A stretch of 5,803 bases of DNA from Gemmatimonadaceae bacterium (GTDB taxonomy: Bacteria > Gemmatimonadota > Gemmatimonadetes > Gemmatimonadales > Gemmatimonadaceae): contig JADGQU010000175.1 in assembly GCA_017881545.1 (NCBI GenBank), positions 1 to 5,803 of the forward strand, written 5' to 3'. The stretch's first letter is position 1. Each line of letters opens with the position of its first letter. The position numbers were made by a program, and so were the translations under genes. The notes below the pieces were generated by a model. It was given only the letters and a program-made list of their open reading frames with translations. It ran no database searches and was not told where the DNA came from. Shown here one piece after another: positions 1-5,590 of the stretch.

Positions 1-242
1 AGCCCGGAATAGAGGAGCACGGGAGTGTGACGTCCGTTCCGCCTCAGCTCCTGGAGAATCTCAAATCCGTGTCGATCCCCCAGCTGGAGATCGAGGACTA
101 TTCCGTCGTAGTCGTTCACAAGCGCGAGCGTCCGCGCTTCCTCGCCGGTCGATGCCGTGTCTACCGCGTACGCCTCGTCTCGGAGCACGCGGGTGATCAG
201 CTTGAGTAGCCCGGCATCGTCATCGACTACGAGAACGCGCAT
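1..242 (-). CDS. Response regulator, receiver domain (partial, N-terminal 80 residues)
   Basis: This is the beginning of a two-component response regulator; the gene runs off the left edge, so its output domain is not visible. The translation begins MRVLVVDDDAGLLKLITRVL. It has the acidic cluster D7-D8-D9 after a hydrophobic first strand, the phospho-acceptor D51 in the context IVLDLQLGD, and the switch Ser at S79 in LLYSG. In this family a histidine kinase phosphorylates the Asp, and the receiver then controls a DNA-binding or enzymatic domain. The ATG at 242 is preceded by GGAG with a 4-nt spacer (CTGA), and the receiver fold starts at residue 2, so the start is firm. It is transcribed away from everything else here and lies beyond a strong terminator, so it probably has its own promoter in 243-337. 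Whether it is a transcription factor, a single-domain regulator or part of a hybrid kinase cannot be told. Confidence 0.93.
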   Translation of the reverse strand, partial: MRVLVVDDDAGLLKLITRVLRDEAYAVDTASTGEEARTLALVNDYDGIVLDLQLGDRHGFEILQELRRNGRHTPVLLYSG

Positions 243-271
243 TCAGCTCCAGATCAGTAAGCGATCGACTA

Positions 272-291
272 GGACGCCGAGGTGAGCGTCC
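272..291. repeat. Inverted repeat upstream of the response regulator
   Basis: GGACGC and GCGTCC are perfect 6-bp inverted arms separated by 8 bp, lying 30-50 bp upstream of the response-regulator ATG. The position suits an operator or autoregulatory site. It could also be chance in GC-rich DNA. Confidence 0.3.
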
Positions 292-337
292 CTATGGAGT
301 ATGGCTGAATCGGGCGCCAGGTTACAGTGGAGCACGC

Positions 338-371
338 AAAAACGGGAGAGAGCTTTCGCCCTCTCCCGTTT
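338..371 (-). terminator. Rho-independent terminator of the barrel-protein gene
   Basis: Read on the minus strand, AAACGGGAGAGGGC pairs with GCTCTCTCCCGTTT to give a 14-bp stem, including one G-U wobble, closed by a GAAA tetraloop. It runs directly into a run of five T. It begins 22 bp after the TAA stop of the outer-membrane gene. The plus-strand reading has an A-C mismatch near the loop and only a short T stretch after the stem, so the minus orientation is the functional one. It insulates the response regulator at the left edge from the genes to its right. Confidence 0.9.
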
Positions 372-393
372 CTTTACAACATTGCGCGGAAGT

Positions 394-948
394 TTAGAAC
401 ATCAATCCGAAAGTGATCGGAATGAACTTCGCCGATCCGCCATTGCCTTGAACCTGATTGTACCGGGCTTCGAGGAAGGTGTCGAATCCACTCAGTGGCA
501 TCTTGATGCCGCCCCCGATGTTGAATCCGAACTTGTTGTTCGATCCGCTGAAAAACCCGGGAATGTCGGCCGCCGCGTTGTACAGCCCAGCGCCGCCGAT
601 GAAATAAGGCGAGACCACCGTTGAGGGGATGCTCCAGACGAGATTGCCCGTCACGCTAGTGAAGTGGATGTTGCCGGGGATGTTGAACGAGCCTTTGATG
701 CCGAAGCTGTTGTAGGCGACATCGACCCGGATCCCGAGCGGAATTAGCTGAGGATTGAAGCCGATAGTTCCCGTGACGTTGAATCCCATGTCGGTTGCAT
801 CCTTCAGTTGGTCCATAGGGAGCGCCGCACCCGCGGCAATTCCGAACTGAAACGGCTTTGCTACCGCCGACACCTGAGCACGCGCCGCAAACGGGAGCGA
901 GACGAGCGCCATGCCCGAGAGGGCAACTGCGAAAAGTGAACGCTTCAA
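394..948 (-). CDS. Small outer-membrane beta-barrel protein
   Basis: This 184-residue secreted protein is predicted to fold as a small beta-barrel in the outer membrane. A signal peptide is clear: basic MKRS, a hydrophobic stretch to about residue 20, then A22-R23-A24 before Q25, giving a mature chain of 160 residues. The mature part alternates short amphipathic strands with Gly/Asn-rich turns (FGIAAGAALPM, GIRVDVAYNSFG, SPYFIGGAGLYN, KFGFNIGGGIKMPL, FDTFLEARYNQV). It ends in ...FIPITFGLMF; a terminal Phe is the usual signal for barrel assembly by the BAM machinery. Size and pattern fit the OmpA-like/OMP_b-brl class of eight-stranded barrels, but no OmpA peptidoglycan-binding domain follows. 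The start is TTG at 948, with AGGAG 5 nt upstream; the ORF stays open to 1065, but that extension would bury the signal peptide. Ligand and exact role are unknown. It is monocistronic or at the end of a unit, closed by the terminator at 338-371. Confidence 0.85.
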   Translation of the reverse strand: MKRSLFAVALSGMALVSLPFAARAQVSAVAKPFQFGIAAGAALPMDQLKDATDMGFNVTGTIGFNPQLIPLGIRVDVAYNSFGIKGSFNIPGNIHFTSVTGNLVWSIPSTVVSPYFIGGAGLYNAAADIPGFFSGSNNKFGFNIGGGIKMPLSGFDTFLEARYNQVQGNGGSAKFIPITFGLMF

Positions 949-953
949 AACAA

Positions 954-958
954 CTCCT
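954..958 (-). promoter_or_regulatory. Ribosome binding site that fixes the TTG start at 948
   Basis: AGGAG followed by TTGTT and then TTG on the minus strand gives a 5-nt spacer. It places initiation exactly at the signal peptide and rules out the 39-residue longer reading from 1065. Confidence 0.8.
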
Positions 959-981
959 GGATTTTGGAAGCGCCCATGCCG

Positions 982-993
982 GGCCGATCGGCC
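982..993. repeat. 12-bp perfect palindrome in the barrel-gene leader
   Basis: GGCCGATCGGCC is a perfect palindrome 34 bp upstream of the TTG start of the outer-membrane gene. It may be an operator or a leader hairpin. Nothing in the sequence says which. Confidence 0.35.
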
Positions 994-1014
994 GCCGTTC
1001 AGACGCTGGTTCCG

Positions 1015-1024
1015 GTTGCGCAAC
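1015..1024. repeat. 10-bp perfect palindrome in the barrel-gene leader
   Basis: GTTGCGCAAC is a second perfect palindrome, about 67 bp upstream of the barrel-gene start and 6 bp from the terminator-like hairpin at 1031-1049. This is where a promoter for the barrel gene would be expected, so an operator is plausible. Confidence 0.3.
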
Positions 1025-1030
1025 GCAAGA

Positions 1031-1049
1031 ATCCCGGATAGTCCGGGAT
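1031..1049 (-). terminator. Probable terminator after the lipoprotein pair
   Basis: ATCCCGGA and TCCGGGAT form a perfect 8-bp stem with a 3-nt loop, starting 12 bp after the TGA stop of the upstream lipoprotein gene. On the minus strand the stem is followed by TCTT, a weak T tract. It could be a partial intrinsic terminator or an mRNA-end hairpin that only attenuates transcription into the barrel gene. Confidence 0.55.
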
Positions 1050-1061
1050 GTCCTTCGTGCG

Positions 1062-1757
1062 TCAACGGGACGAGCTAGTGTCATGCGGGGTAACGGGTTG
1101 GGGCACCGTAACAGGTTGGGGCGCCGCAACGGGTTGGGGCGGCTTGACCGCCGTCTTCCTCGGCCGGCGCGGCGGCGCCACCGGCTTGTTCCTCACGATG
1201 TAGGACGGGTTGATGCGCTCGAGCCGGCGCTCACGCGCATCGTCGAGGGCGGCGCGACAACCATCGCGGGTGGCGGACAACGAGGCAGCTTGCACCCGGG
1301 CGAGAGCTGCAATCGCCTCGTCGTGATAGGTGGTCACGAGCAGGGAATCGCCTTTGAGAAACGGGATGCCGCACACTTCCTCGATGGGATACTTGTCGCC
1401 GACGAGCGCGAGAACCTTGTCGGGCGAGCGGGGCAGGGCTGAGGCCAACGCGATGGAAATGGTGGCCTCGGCGGCGGCAGAAGCCGGAGTAAGCTTGTCG
1501 GCGACCTTGAGCCACAAGCTGTCGCCGCTGGAGATGCCGGTCATCACCGAACGGCCAAAGTTCTCGTCGGCATCGATTCGCTTCGAAACCTCAGGCGCGC
1601 CACCCAGCTTTATCTCCGAGAGCACCACCTCCGCGCTTCCCATCGGAGACCACGCGCTATCCCTGCAACCGGCTGCCGCGACCATCGATAGCCAGGCGAC
1701 AGCTGTCACCTTCCTGTGCACGCTTCGCGCACGCGGACAGTGTCGCTTGGCATCCAT
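1062..1757 (-). CDS. Predicted lipoprotein of unknown function with a Pro-rich PQPV tail
   Basis: I do not recognise a named family. A hydrophobic stretch (residues 17-29) ends in the lipobox-like A28-A29-G30-C31, so the mature protein probably starts at a lipidated Cys. From the ATG at 1757 the chain is 231 residues, but its n-region is unusually long and the ATG has no clear ribosome binding site. A GTG at 1721 (residue 13) would give a normal-looking signal sequence starting MHRK, and a GTG at 1709 shares a GTGA overlap with the upstream stop. The middle (about 45-185) looks like a folded, mostly helical domain with two Cys, C129 and C167, that could pair. The C-terminus is basic and Pro-rich (PPRRPRK), followed by three PQPV hexads at residues 207-222, a likely extended spacer or wall-interacting tail. 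The gene overlaps the upstream lipoprotein gene and is probably cotranscribed and translationally coupled with it. Confidence 0.75.
   Translation of the reverse strand: MDAKRHCPRARSVHRKVTAVAWLSMVAAAGCRDSAWSPMGSAEVVLSEIKLGGAPEVSKRIDADENFGRSVMTGISSGDSLWLKVADKLTPASAAAEATISIALASALPRSPDKVLALVGDKYPIEEVCGIPFLKGDSLLVTTYHDEAIAALARVQAASLSATRDGCRAALDDARERRLERINPSYIVRNKPVAPPRRPRKTAVKPPQPVAAPQPVTVPQPVTPHDTSSSR
1090..1143. repeat. Three tandem 18-bp repeats encoding PQPV hexads
   Basis: Three adjacent 18-bp units share the core GGTTGGGGC on the plus strand. On the coding minus strand they spell PQPVAA, PQPVTV and PQPVTP. They differ at a few bases, so the array is old enough to have diverged, yet the frame is kept. 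Confidence 0.8.
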
Positions 1758-2137
1758 ATCGCGATAGCGCGCGCCTTGCGCTCGGCGTCGTTGCCGCCGA
1801 CCGCGGCGCCGAGGATCTTGACGGTGGCGTGAGTCGCGCGGAGCGAATCGACCACCACGCCGTTCGCGCCGACGCTTGCCGCCTGTTTGCGGACCGACTT
1901 GAGCACATCGCCATTGCCGGTGTAAACCGAGTTACCCTCGGCGGTGATCAAAGCGACTTCGTAGTAGTCGTACGGCACGTCGGCGCTGCTGGAGTAAACC
2001 GGGACCGCGTTGGCGCAGGTGGGGGCGAGCGTGAGAGCGGAATTCCTGGCCTCGATGTGCGCGCGCGTGCCGCAACCCGTCAGCACCCAGAGAAATGCCG
2101 AGGCGCGGAGGAGTCGTCGAGATGTCTGACAGAGCAT
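1706..2137 (-). CDS. Small predicted lipoprotein of unknown function
   Basis: This 143-residue protein has a textbook lipoprotein signal: basic TSRRLLR, hydrophobic ASAFLWV, then the lipobox L19-T20-G21-C22. The mature protein is therefore expected to be anchored in the periplasm or outer membrane by Cys22. After a short linker, residues 57-130 form a compact alpha/beta domain (YDYYEVALITAEG, then DVLKSVRKQAASVGANGVVVDSL, then KARAIAIWM). The pattern of a strand, a helix with the motif RKxAxxxGANGVVV and a final strand recalls small envelope proteins of the DUF4156/RcsF-like or YbjQ-like kind; that is a fold-level impression, not an identification. Two further Cys, C41 and C140, could form a disulphide. 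The ATG at 2137 lacks a good ribosome binding site; the ORF opens at 2203, but a longer start would put 22 unsuitable residues before the signal. It is the first gene of the two-gene lipoprotein unit. Confidence 0.75.
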   Translation of the reverse strand: MLCQTSRRLLRASAFLWVLTGCGTRAHIEARNSALTLAPTCANAVPVYSSSADVPYDYYEVALITAEGNSVYTGNGDVLKSVRKQAASVGANGVVVDSLRATHATVKILGAAVGGNDAERKARAIAIWMPSDTVRVREACTGR

Positions 2138-2176
2138 GCCGTCGATGAAGCAAAAATCCGGCCCCATGCCGTTTGT

Positions 2177-2188
2177 CCAACGCGTTGG
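2177..2188. repeat. 12-bp palindrome in the divergent intergenic region
   Basis: CCAACGCGTTGG is a perfect palindrome lying 40 bp upstream of the lipoprotein ATG and about 90 bp upstream of the kinase start. In a divergent gap of 141 bp this is a good place for a shared operator. No convincing -35/-10 pair could be assigned to either gene. Confidence 0.4.
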
Positions 2189-2215
2189 CCCGAAAGTCGC
2201 CAAGGATTCGCTTTT

Positions 2216-2242
2216 TCGCGAACGATTTGGTGAAGATCGCGA
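2216..2242. repeat. Two TCGCGA palindromes 21 bp apart
   Basis: TCGCGA occurs at 2216-2221 and again at 2237-2242. The centres are 21 bp apart, about two turns of B-DNA, so proteins bound to both would sit on the same face. The pair lies 37-63 bp upstream of the kinase start. Confidence 0.3.
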
Positions 2243-2262
2243 GTTAGCGCATCACACTTCAC

Positions 2263-2267
2263 AGGAG
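2263..2267 (+). promoter_or_regulatory. Ribosome binding site for the histidine kinase
   Basis: AGGAG lies 11 nt before the TTG at 2279. The spacer is somewhat long, but there is an in-frame TGA at 2231 and no other usable start codon between it and 2279. Confidence 0.65.
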
Positions 2268-2278
2268 AGAATTCCCGC

Positions 2279-4690
2279 TTGGCCCTCAGACTTTCTGGCG
2301 CGGTGGAGCGTCGTGCTCTGGCGCTCGTTCCGGCGGTTCTAGTACTGCTCGTCGGCGCGCTTGCGTATGAGCGGGCGCGGAGCGTGGTCGAGGATGTCCA
2401 GGAAGTTGGGCGCAGTCACGGGATCGTCGAAACGTCCGACGCTCTTCTCACCCGCACCGTTGACGCGGAGACCGGACAGCGTGCCTTCCTGTTGACGGGC
2501 AACGAGGAATTTCTCGAACCGTATCTCGGCGCTCGCGCGGACATCGAGCGCTCGCTGGATTCCTTGAGCCGGCTGGTGCGAGGTGAGCCGGCGCAGAGCG
2601 CGCGAGTCAATACAATAGAAGGACTCATCCCCGACCGTTTCGCGCTTCTCGATACGGCCATCGCGCTGCGCCGGAAAGGCGCGGTGGACGAGGCGGCGAG
2701 CGCCAATCGACTGCTCGCTGGAAAGGCAAAGATGGATCAGCTTCGCGGTATCGTGGCGGATTTGCAGGCTCGTGAGAAGGCGGTGCTGGCCGAGAGACGC
2801 CTCGCCGAACGACGGAGCGTGCGCAGCGCATCGCTCGCGGTTGGCGCAGCCGGAATCATCGCGTTGCTGGTGAGCGCTCTCATCAACTTTGCCTTCGCCC
2901 GGGCATTGCGGGAGCGTGATACGGCCAACACCGCGCTCACGGGCGTGAACGAGGATCTCGAGCGCCAGTCCGAGGAGCTCGAGATGCAGGCAGTCGAGCT
3001 GGAATCGCAGGCCGCGGAGCTCGAGGCAACCGCCGAGGATCTCAAGTCGACCAATGACGCGCTCAACCAGACTACCAGTGCGGCCGAGGAGGCACGAGAC
3101 GCCGCCGAGGGCGCGCGGCTCCGATTCGAGAGGGTTCTCGCGAATCTTCCCGACGCCGCCAACGTTTTCGATTCCGAATGGCGGTGGACATACGTAAACC
3201 CGGGCGCCTCGCGGTTACTTTCGGCGAGCGGGATCGACGCATCACAGGTGATCGGGAAACGCGTTTGGGACGTGATGCCGCAGTTGAGGGGCACGAGATT
3301 CGAGACGGAGGCATTGCGCGCGGTCCGCGAATCGAATGTCGTCGACTACGAAGAGTATGCTCCCGCTCTCGACGCCTGGATGGAGATCAGCATTGTTCCG
3401 CTGAGCGGCGTGGTGATGGCGTTCAGTCGCGACATCACGCATCGAAAGCGCGAGCAGCAGGGTGCCCAGCTGCTCAACGATGCGAGCCGCGTCCTCGCCT
3501 CGACGCTCGACTACGAGAAGACCCTCGAGGCGGTCGCCAAGCTCGCCGTCGGCGAGCTTGCGGATTGGTGCGCCGTTGATCTTGTCGAGTCGACTGGACG
3601 GGTGCGCCAGGTTGTGGTGTCGCACAAGGATGATGCGCAGATCAGATGGGCAAAGGAACTGAACAAACGGTACCCGCCCGACTACGACGGACCCACTGGA
3701 GTCGGGCATGTAATTCGAACGGGTCAGCCCGAGATCTATGCTGAGATCTCCGAACAGATGCTGGAAGCCGGCGCGCGAGACGCCGAGCACCTCGCCATCA
3801 TGCGTGAGCTGCAGATCAGGTCAGCGCTCGTAGTGCCGATGATCGCGCGGGGCCGGACGCTCGGCGCGCTCACCCTTATCAGCACCGACAAAGGCCGGCG
3901 GTATGGGGAGACGGACCTGGCGCTCGCAACGGAGCTGGCCACTCGGGCGGCAATCGCCATCGACAACGCGCAACTCTACCGGAGCGCGCTCGCTGCGAGT
4001 GACGCAAAATCCGCGTTTCTGGCGACCATGAGTCACGAGTTGCGCACGCCATTGAATGCGATCATCGGCTACCAATCGCTCCTCAGGGAAGGAATCGACG
4101 GCCCGCTCAACGAGCCTCAGTTGACGCAGCTGGGCCGGATTCGAGCCAGCGCCGATCACCTTCTCGGGTTGATCGACGAGGTGCTCACCTTCAGCCGGGT
4201 CGATGCGGGGAAGGAGATCGTGCGGAGGGACGACGTTCAGCTGGGGCCGATCGTCGCGGAAGCTCTCACGATGGTGACTCCACTCGCCGAAGCAAAAGGC
4301 TTGCGGCTCCGAAATGAAGGGGCGGATGCCCGGCTCATTACCGATCCCGGCAAAGTGCGGCAGATAATTCTCAACCTGCTTTCCAACGCGATCAAGTTTT
4401 CTGATGACGGCGAGATCGTCGTACGATCGCGGCTCAATGGCGATTCGGTCGCTGTCTCGATTGCTGATCCGGGAATCGGAATTGCGGCGGAGAACCTCGA
4501 AAAGGTCTTCGACCCGTTCTGGCAGGTGGAGCAGCGCTCGACCCGGACAATTGGCGGAACCGGACTTGGCTTGAGTGTGAGCCGGAGTCTCGCGCGGCTC
4601 CTCGGCGGGGACGTGAGCGTCGAGAGCGCGGTGGAGGGTGGGAGCACTTTTACTTTGACTCTTCCCACACGGCGCGGCGCGAGCGCCTAG
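2279..4690 (+). CDS. Membrane sensor histidine kinase, CHASE3-PAS-GAF-HisKA-HATPase_c
   Basis: This 803-residue inner-membrane sensor kinase has TM1 at about 12-30 and TM2 at about 184-206. Between them is a periplasmic CHASE3 domain with the typical DAETGQRAFLLTGNEEFLEPY (62-82). A coiled coil follows (about 213-280), with Leu every seventh residue from 227 to 262. Then come a PAS domain (about 284-392) and a GAF domain (about 400-568), both cytoplasmic. The HisKA dimerisation domain carries the phospho-acceptor H586 in MSHELRTPLN. The ATPase domain has the N box NLLSNAIKF (N703), G1 box DPGIGI (730-735), F box FDPF (744-747) and G2 box GGTGLGLS (759-766), so all catalytic elements are intact. 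It should autophosphorylate in response to a periplasmic or cytoplasmic cue and pass phosphate to a separate response regulator. No receiver is fused and no regulator gene is adjacent. The TTG start is the first possible codon after an in-frame stop at 2231; a GTG at 2303 is a weaker alternative. The signal sensed is unknown. Confidence 0.95.
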   Translation: MALRLSGAVERRALALVPAVLVLLVGALAYERARSVVEDVQEVGRSHGIVETSDALLTRTVDAETGQRAFLLTGNEEFLEPYLGARADIERSLDSLSRLVRGEPAQSARVNTIEGLIPDRFALLDTAIALRRKGAVDEAASANRLLAGKAKMDQLRGIVADLQAREKAVLAERRLAERRSVRSASLAVGAAGIIALLVSALINFAFARALRERDTANTALTGVNEDLERQSEELEMQAVELESQAAELEATAEDLKSTNDALNQTTSAAEEARDAAEGARLRFERVLANLPDAANVFDSEWRWTYVNPGASRLLSASGIDASQVIGKRVWDVMPQLRGTRFETEALRAVRESNVVDYEEYAPALDAWMEISIVPLSGVVMAFSRDITHRKREQQGAQLLNDASRVLASTLDYEKTLEAVAKLAVGELADWCAVDLVESTGRVRQVVVSHKDDAQIRWAKELNKRYPPDYDGPTGVGHVIRTGQPEIYAEISEQMLEAGARDAEHLAIMRELQIRSALVVPMIARGRTLGALTLISTDKGRRYGETDLALATELATRAAIAIDNAQLYRSALAASDAKSAFLATMSHELRTPLNAIIGYQSLLREGIDGPLNEPQLTQLGRIRASADHLLGLIDEVLTFSRVDAGKEIVRRDDVQLGPIVAEALTMVTPLAEAKGLRLRNEGADARLITDPGKVRQIILNLLSNAIKFSDDGEIVVRSRLNGDSVAVSIADPGIGIAAENLEKVFDPFWQVEQRSTRTIGGTGLGLSVSRSLARLLGGDVSVESAVEGGSTFTLTLPTRRGASA
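2957..3082 (+). repeat. Six-heptad coiled coil encoded by 21-bp periodic repeats
   Basis: Within the kinase, residues 227-268 form six uninterrupted heptads each starting with Leu. The first four have the pattern LExQ/TxxE/D, so the DNA shows near-repeats of 21 bp. The segment sits between TM2 and the PAS domain and is expected to pass the periplasmic signal on as a helical movement. Confidence 0.75.
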
Positions 4691-4699
4691 ACCCCGATG

Positions 4700-5356
4700 C
4701 TAGCGGCCAGCGCCCGATGACAGAGGTTGACGAGCGGCTTCCTTCTGCTCGGACAGCAGCCGCGTCGTGAACCGCTGCCCTTCCGAGATTCTTTCAACCT
4801 CAAGCGCTATCGCATCCACCGCCTGATTGAGGTGAGCGAGCTGCGAGGAGATTTCGTTGGGGATCTGAGCGGTGCCGCGCCGATCCATGCGCCTCGCGAA
4901 CGCGCGCGCGAGCGGCAGGCCAATGACCACTGCCGCGATCATGAGGAAGAAAGCGATCGAGATGTCCACTGCCTGGGGCGGAATCTCGTTGTCGAAAGCT
5001 CTTGGTGGAATCGTGATCGTTTGAATAGTCCCGTTAGATCCTCGGATTGTGAACGTGCGCGGTGCCTCGGGTGGGGTGCCAGCTATCGCTGGTTCCGCGC
5101 CCTGAACGCCACCCGCCACGCCCTGAGCCACCGCCTGCTCGATTTGCGCCGCGTTCACCCGCGCCTGGACATTATTTCTGATTGCCTCGCTGAAATCGCG
5201 GGCGGCCGCCTGAATGTCCTGTTTCGTCGCGGGAGGGGCAGTCTGAGTCGTCGCCGCCGGCGTCGTGGCGTTTCCGCCCTGGGCCGGCGCCGACCGCGTA
5301 GAGGCGTTCGTTCCTTGAAGCATCACCAGCTCCGAGCTCGAGATCGTTGTCGTCAT
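4700..5356 (-). CDS. Single-pass membrane protein of unknown function
   Basis: This 218-residue protein belongs to no family I can name. The N-terminal half (1-130) has no signal peptide and is rich in Ala, Thr, Gln and Pro. It contains a predicted helix at about 44-85 (TKQDIQAAARDFSEAIRNNV onwards) and a short strand-like segment FTIRGSNGTIQTITIP (102-117). One strong transmembrane helix spans about 131-152 and is followed by RAFARRMDRR. By the positive-inside rule the C-terminus is cytoplasmic and the long N-terminal part outside. Residues 165-206 form an amphipathic helix with heptad spacing (LAHLNQAVDAIALEVERI, then SEGQRF), likely to oligomerise. From memory, similar EVERISEGQRF tails occur in uncharacterised Gemmatimonadota proteins; this is unverified. 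The ATG at 5356 has an excellent ribosome binding site. Its stop is only 9 bp from the stop of the convergent kinase, with no terminator hairpin seen between them. Confidence 0.8.
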   Translation of the reverse strand: MTTTISSSELVMLQGTNASTRSAPAQGGNATTPAATTQTAPPATKQDIQAAARDFSEAIRNNVQARVNAAQIEQAVAQGVAGGVQGAEPAIAGTPPEAPRTFTIRGSNGTIQTITIPPRAFDNEIPPQAVDISIAFFLMIAAVVIGLPLARAFARRMDRRGTAQIPNEISSQLAHLNQAVDAIALEVERISEGQRFTTRLLSEQKEAARQPLSSGAGR

Positions 5357-5361
5357 AGGTA

Positions 5362-5369
5362 GATCACCT
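5362..5369 (-). promoter_or_regulatory. Extended ribosome binding site of the 4700-5356 gene
   Basis: AGGTGATC on the minus strand matches eight bases of the sequence complementary to the 16S rRNA 3' end. Its core AGGTGA is 7 nt from the ATG at 5356. It settles the start and suggests efficient translation. Confidence 0.75.
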
Positions 5370-5477
5370 GATTCGGAAGCGGTCGCCCTTCACCGCTGAA
5401 ACTTAAGCGCCAATGCGCTCTCCGTGTTAGACACATCGAGTGGGGAGACCGGGCCGCATTGTGATCCAACATCATCT

Positions 5478-5493
5478 ACGCGTGCAAACGCGT
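5478..5493. repeat. Paired ACGCGT element able to form a GNRA hairpin
   Basis: ACGCGT-GCAA-ACGCGT consists of two identical palindromic hexamers with centres 10 bp apart, one helical turn. As plus-strand RNA it would fold as a 6-bp stem with a GCAA tetraloop. It lies about 120 bp upstream of the membrane-protein start and overlaps the weak promoter candidate there, which suits an operator. There is no T tract, so it is not a terminator. Confidence 0.4.
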
Positions 5494-5500
5494 GGAGGAT

Positions 5501-5590
5501 TCACGATTGGCCGGTCGCCCGCCGATGGCTATCGAGCGCTGCCGCCACGAGGGGAAGCGCGCACAAGAGTGTCAATGCTCTGTAGGACAT
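5501..5590 (-). CDS. Doubtful small ORF with a signal-peptide-like sequence
   Basis: An ATG at 5590 opens 29 codons: MSYRALTLLCALPLVAAALD followed by a short polar tail. The composition resembles an export signal (basic residue, hydrophobic core, Ala-rich end) with almost nothing after it. There is no ribosome binding site upstream. It could be a tiny membrane peptide, the remnant of a secreted protein, or chance. I list it only because the hydrophobic pattern is orderly. Confidence 0.15.
   Translation of the reverse strand: MSYRALTLLCALPLVAAALDSHRRATGQS

Noticed and set aside
949..1065. 39-residue N-terminal extension of the barrel protein from an ATG at 1065
   Set aside because: It would place the signal peptide internally, and the AGGAG-TTGTT-TTG arrangement fixes the start at 948.
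858..1442. 194-codon plus-strand ORF
   Set aside because: Arg/Gly/His-rich shadow lying antisense to the barrel and lipoprotein genes, with no domain pattern.
2737..3790. Two long minus-strand ORFs (185 and 182 codons) inside the kinase gene
   Set aside because: Ser/Arg/Ala-rich antisense readings of a kinase whose domains are intact throughout this stretch.
4691..4710. Possible terminator between the convergent kinase and membrane-protein stops
   Set aside because: Only 9 bp separate the stops; a GCTAGC palindrome is present but no stable stem with a T tract.
4727..5362. 211-codon plus-strand ORF opposite the membrane-protein gene
   Set aside because: Extremely Arg-rich, typical of a complementary-frame shadow; the minus strand has a strong ribosome binding site and a clear TM helix.
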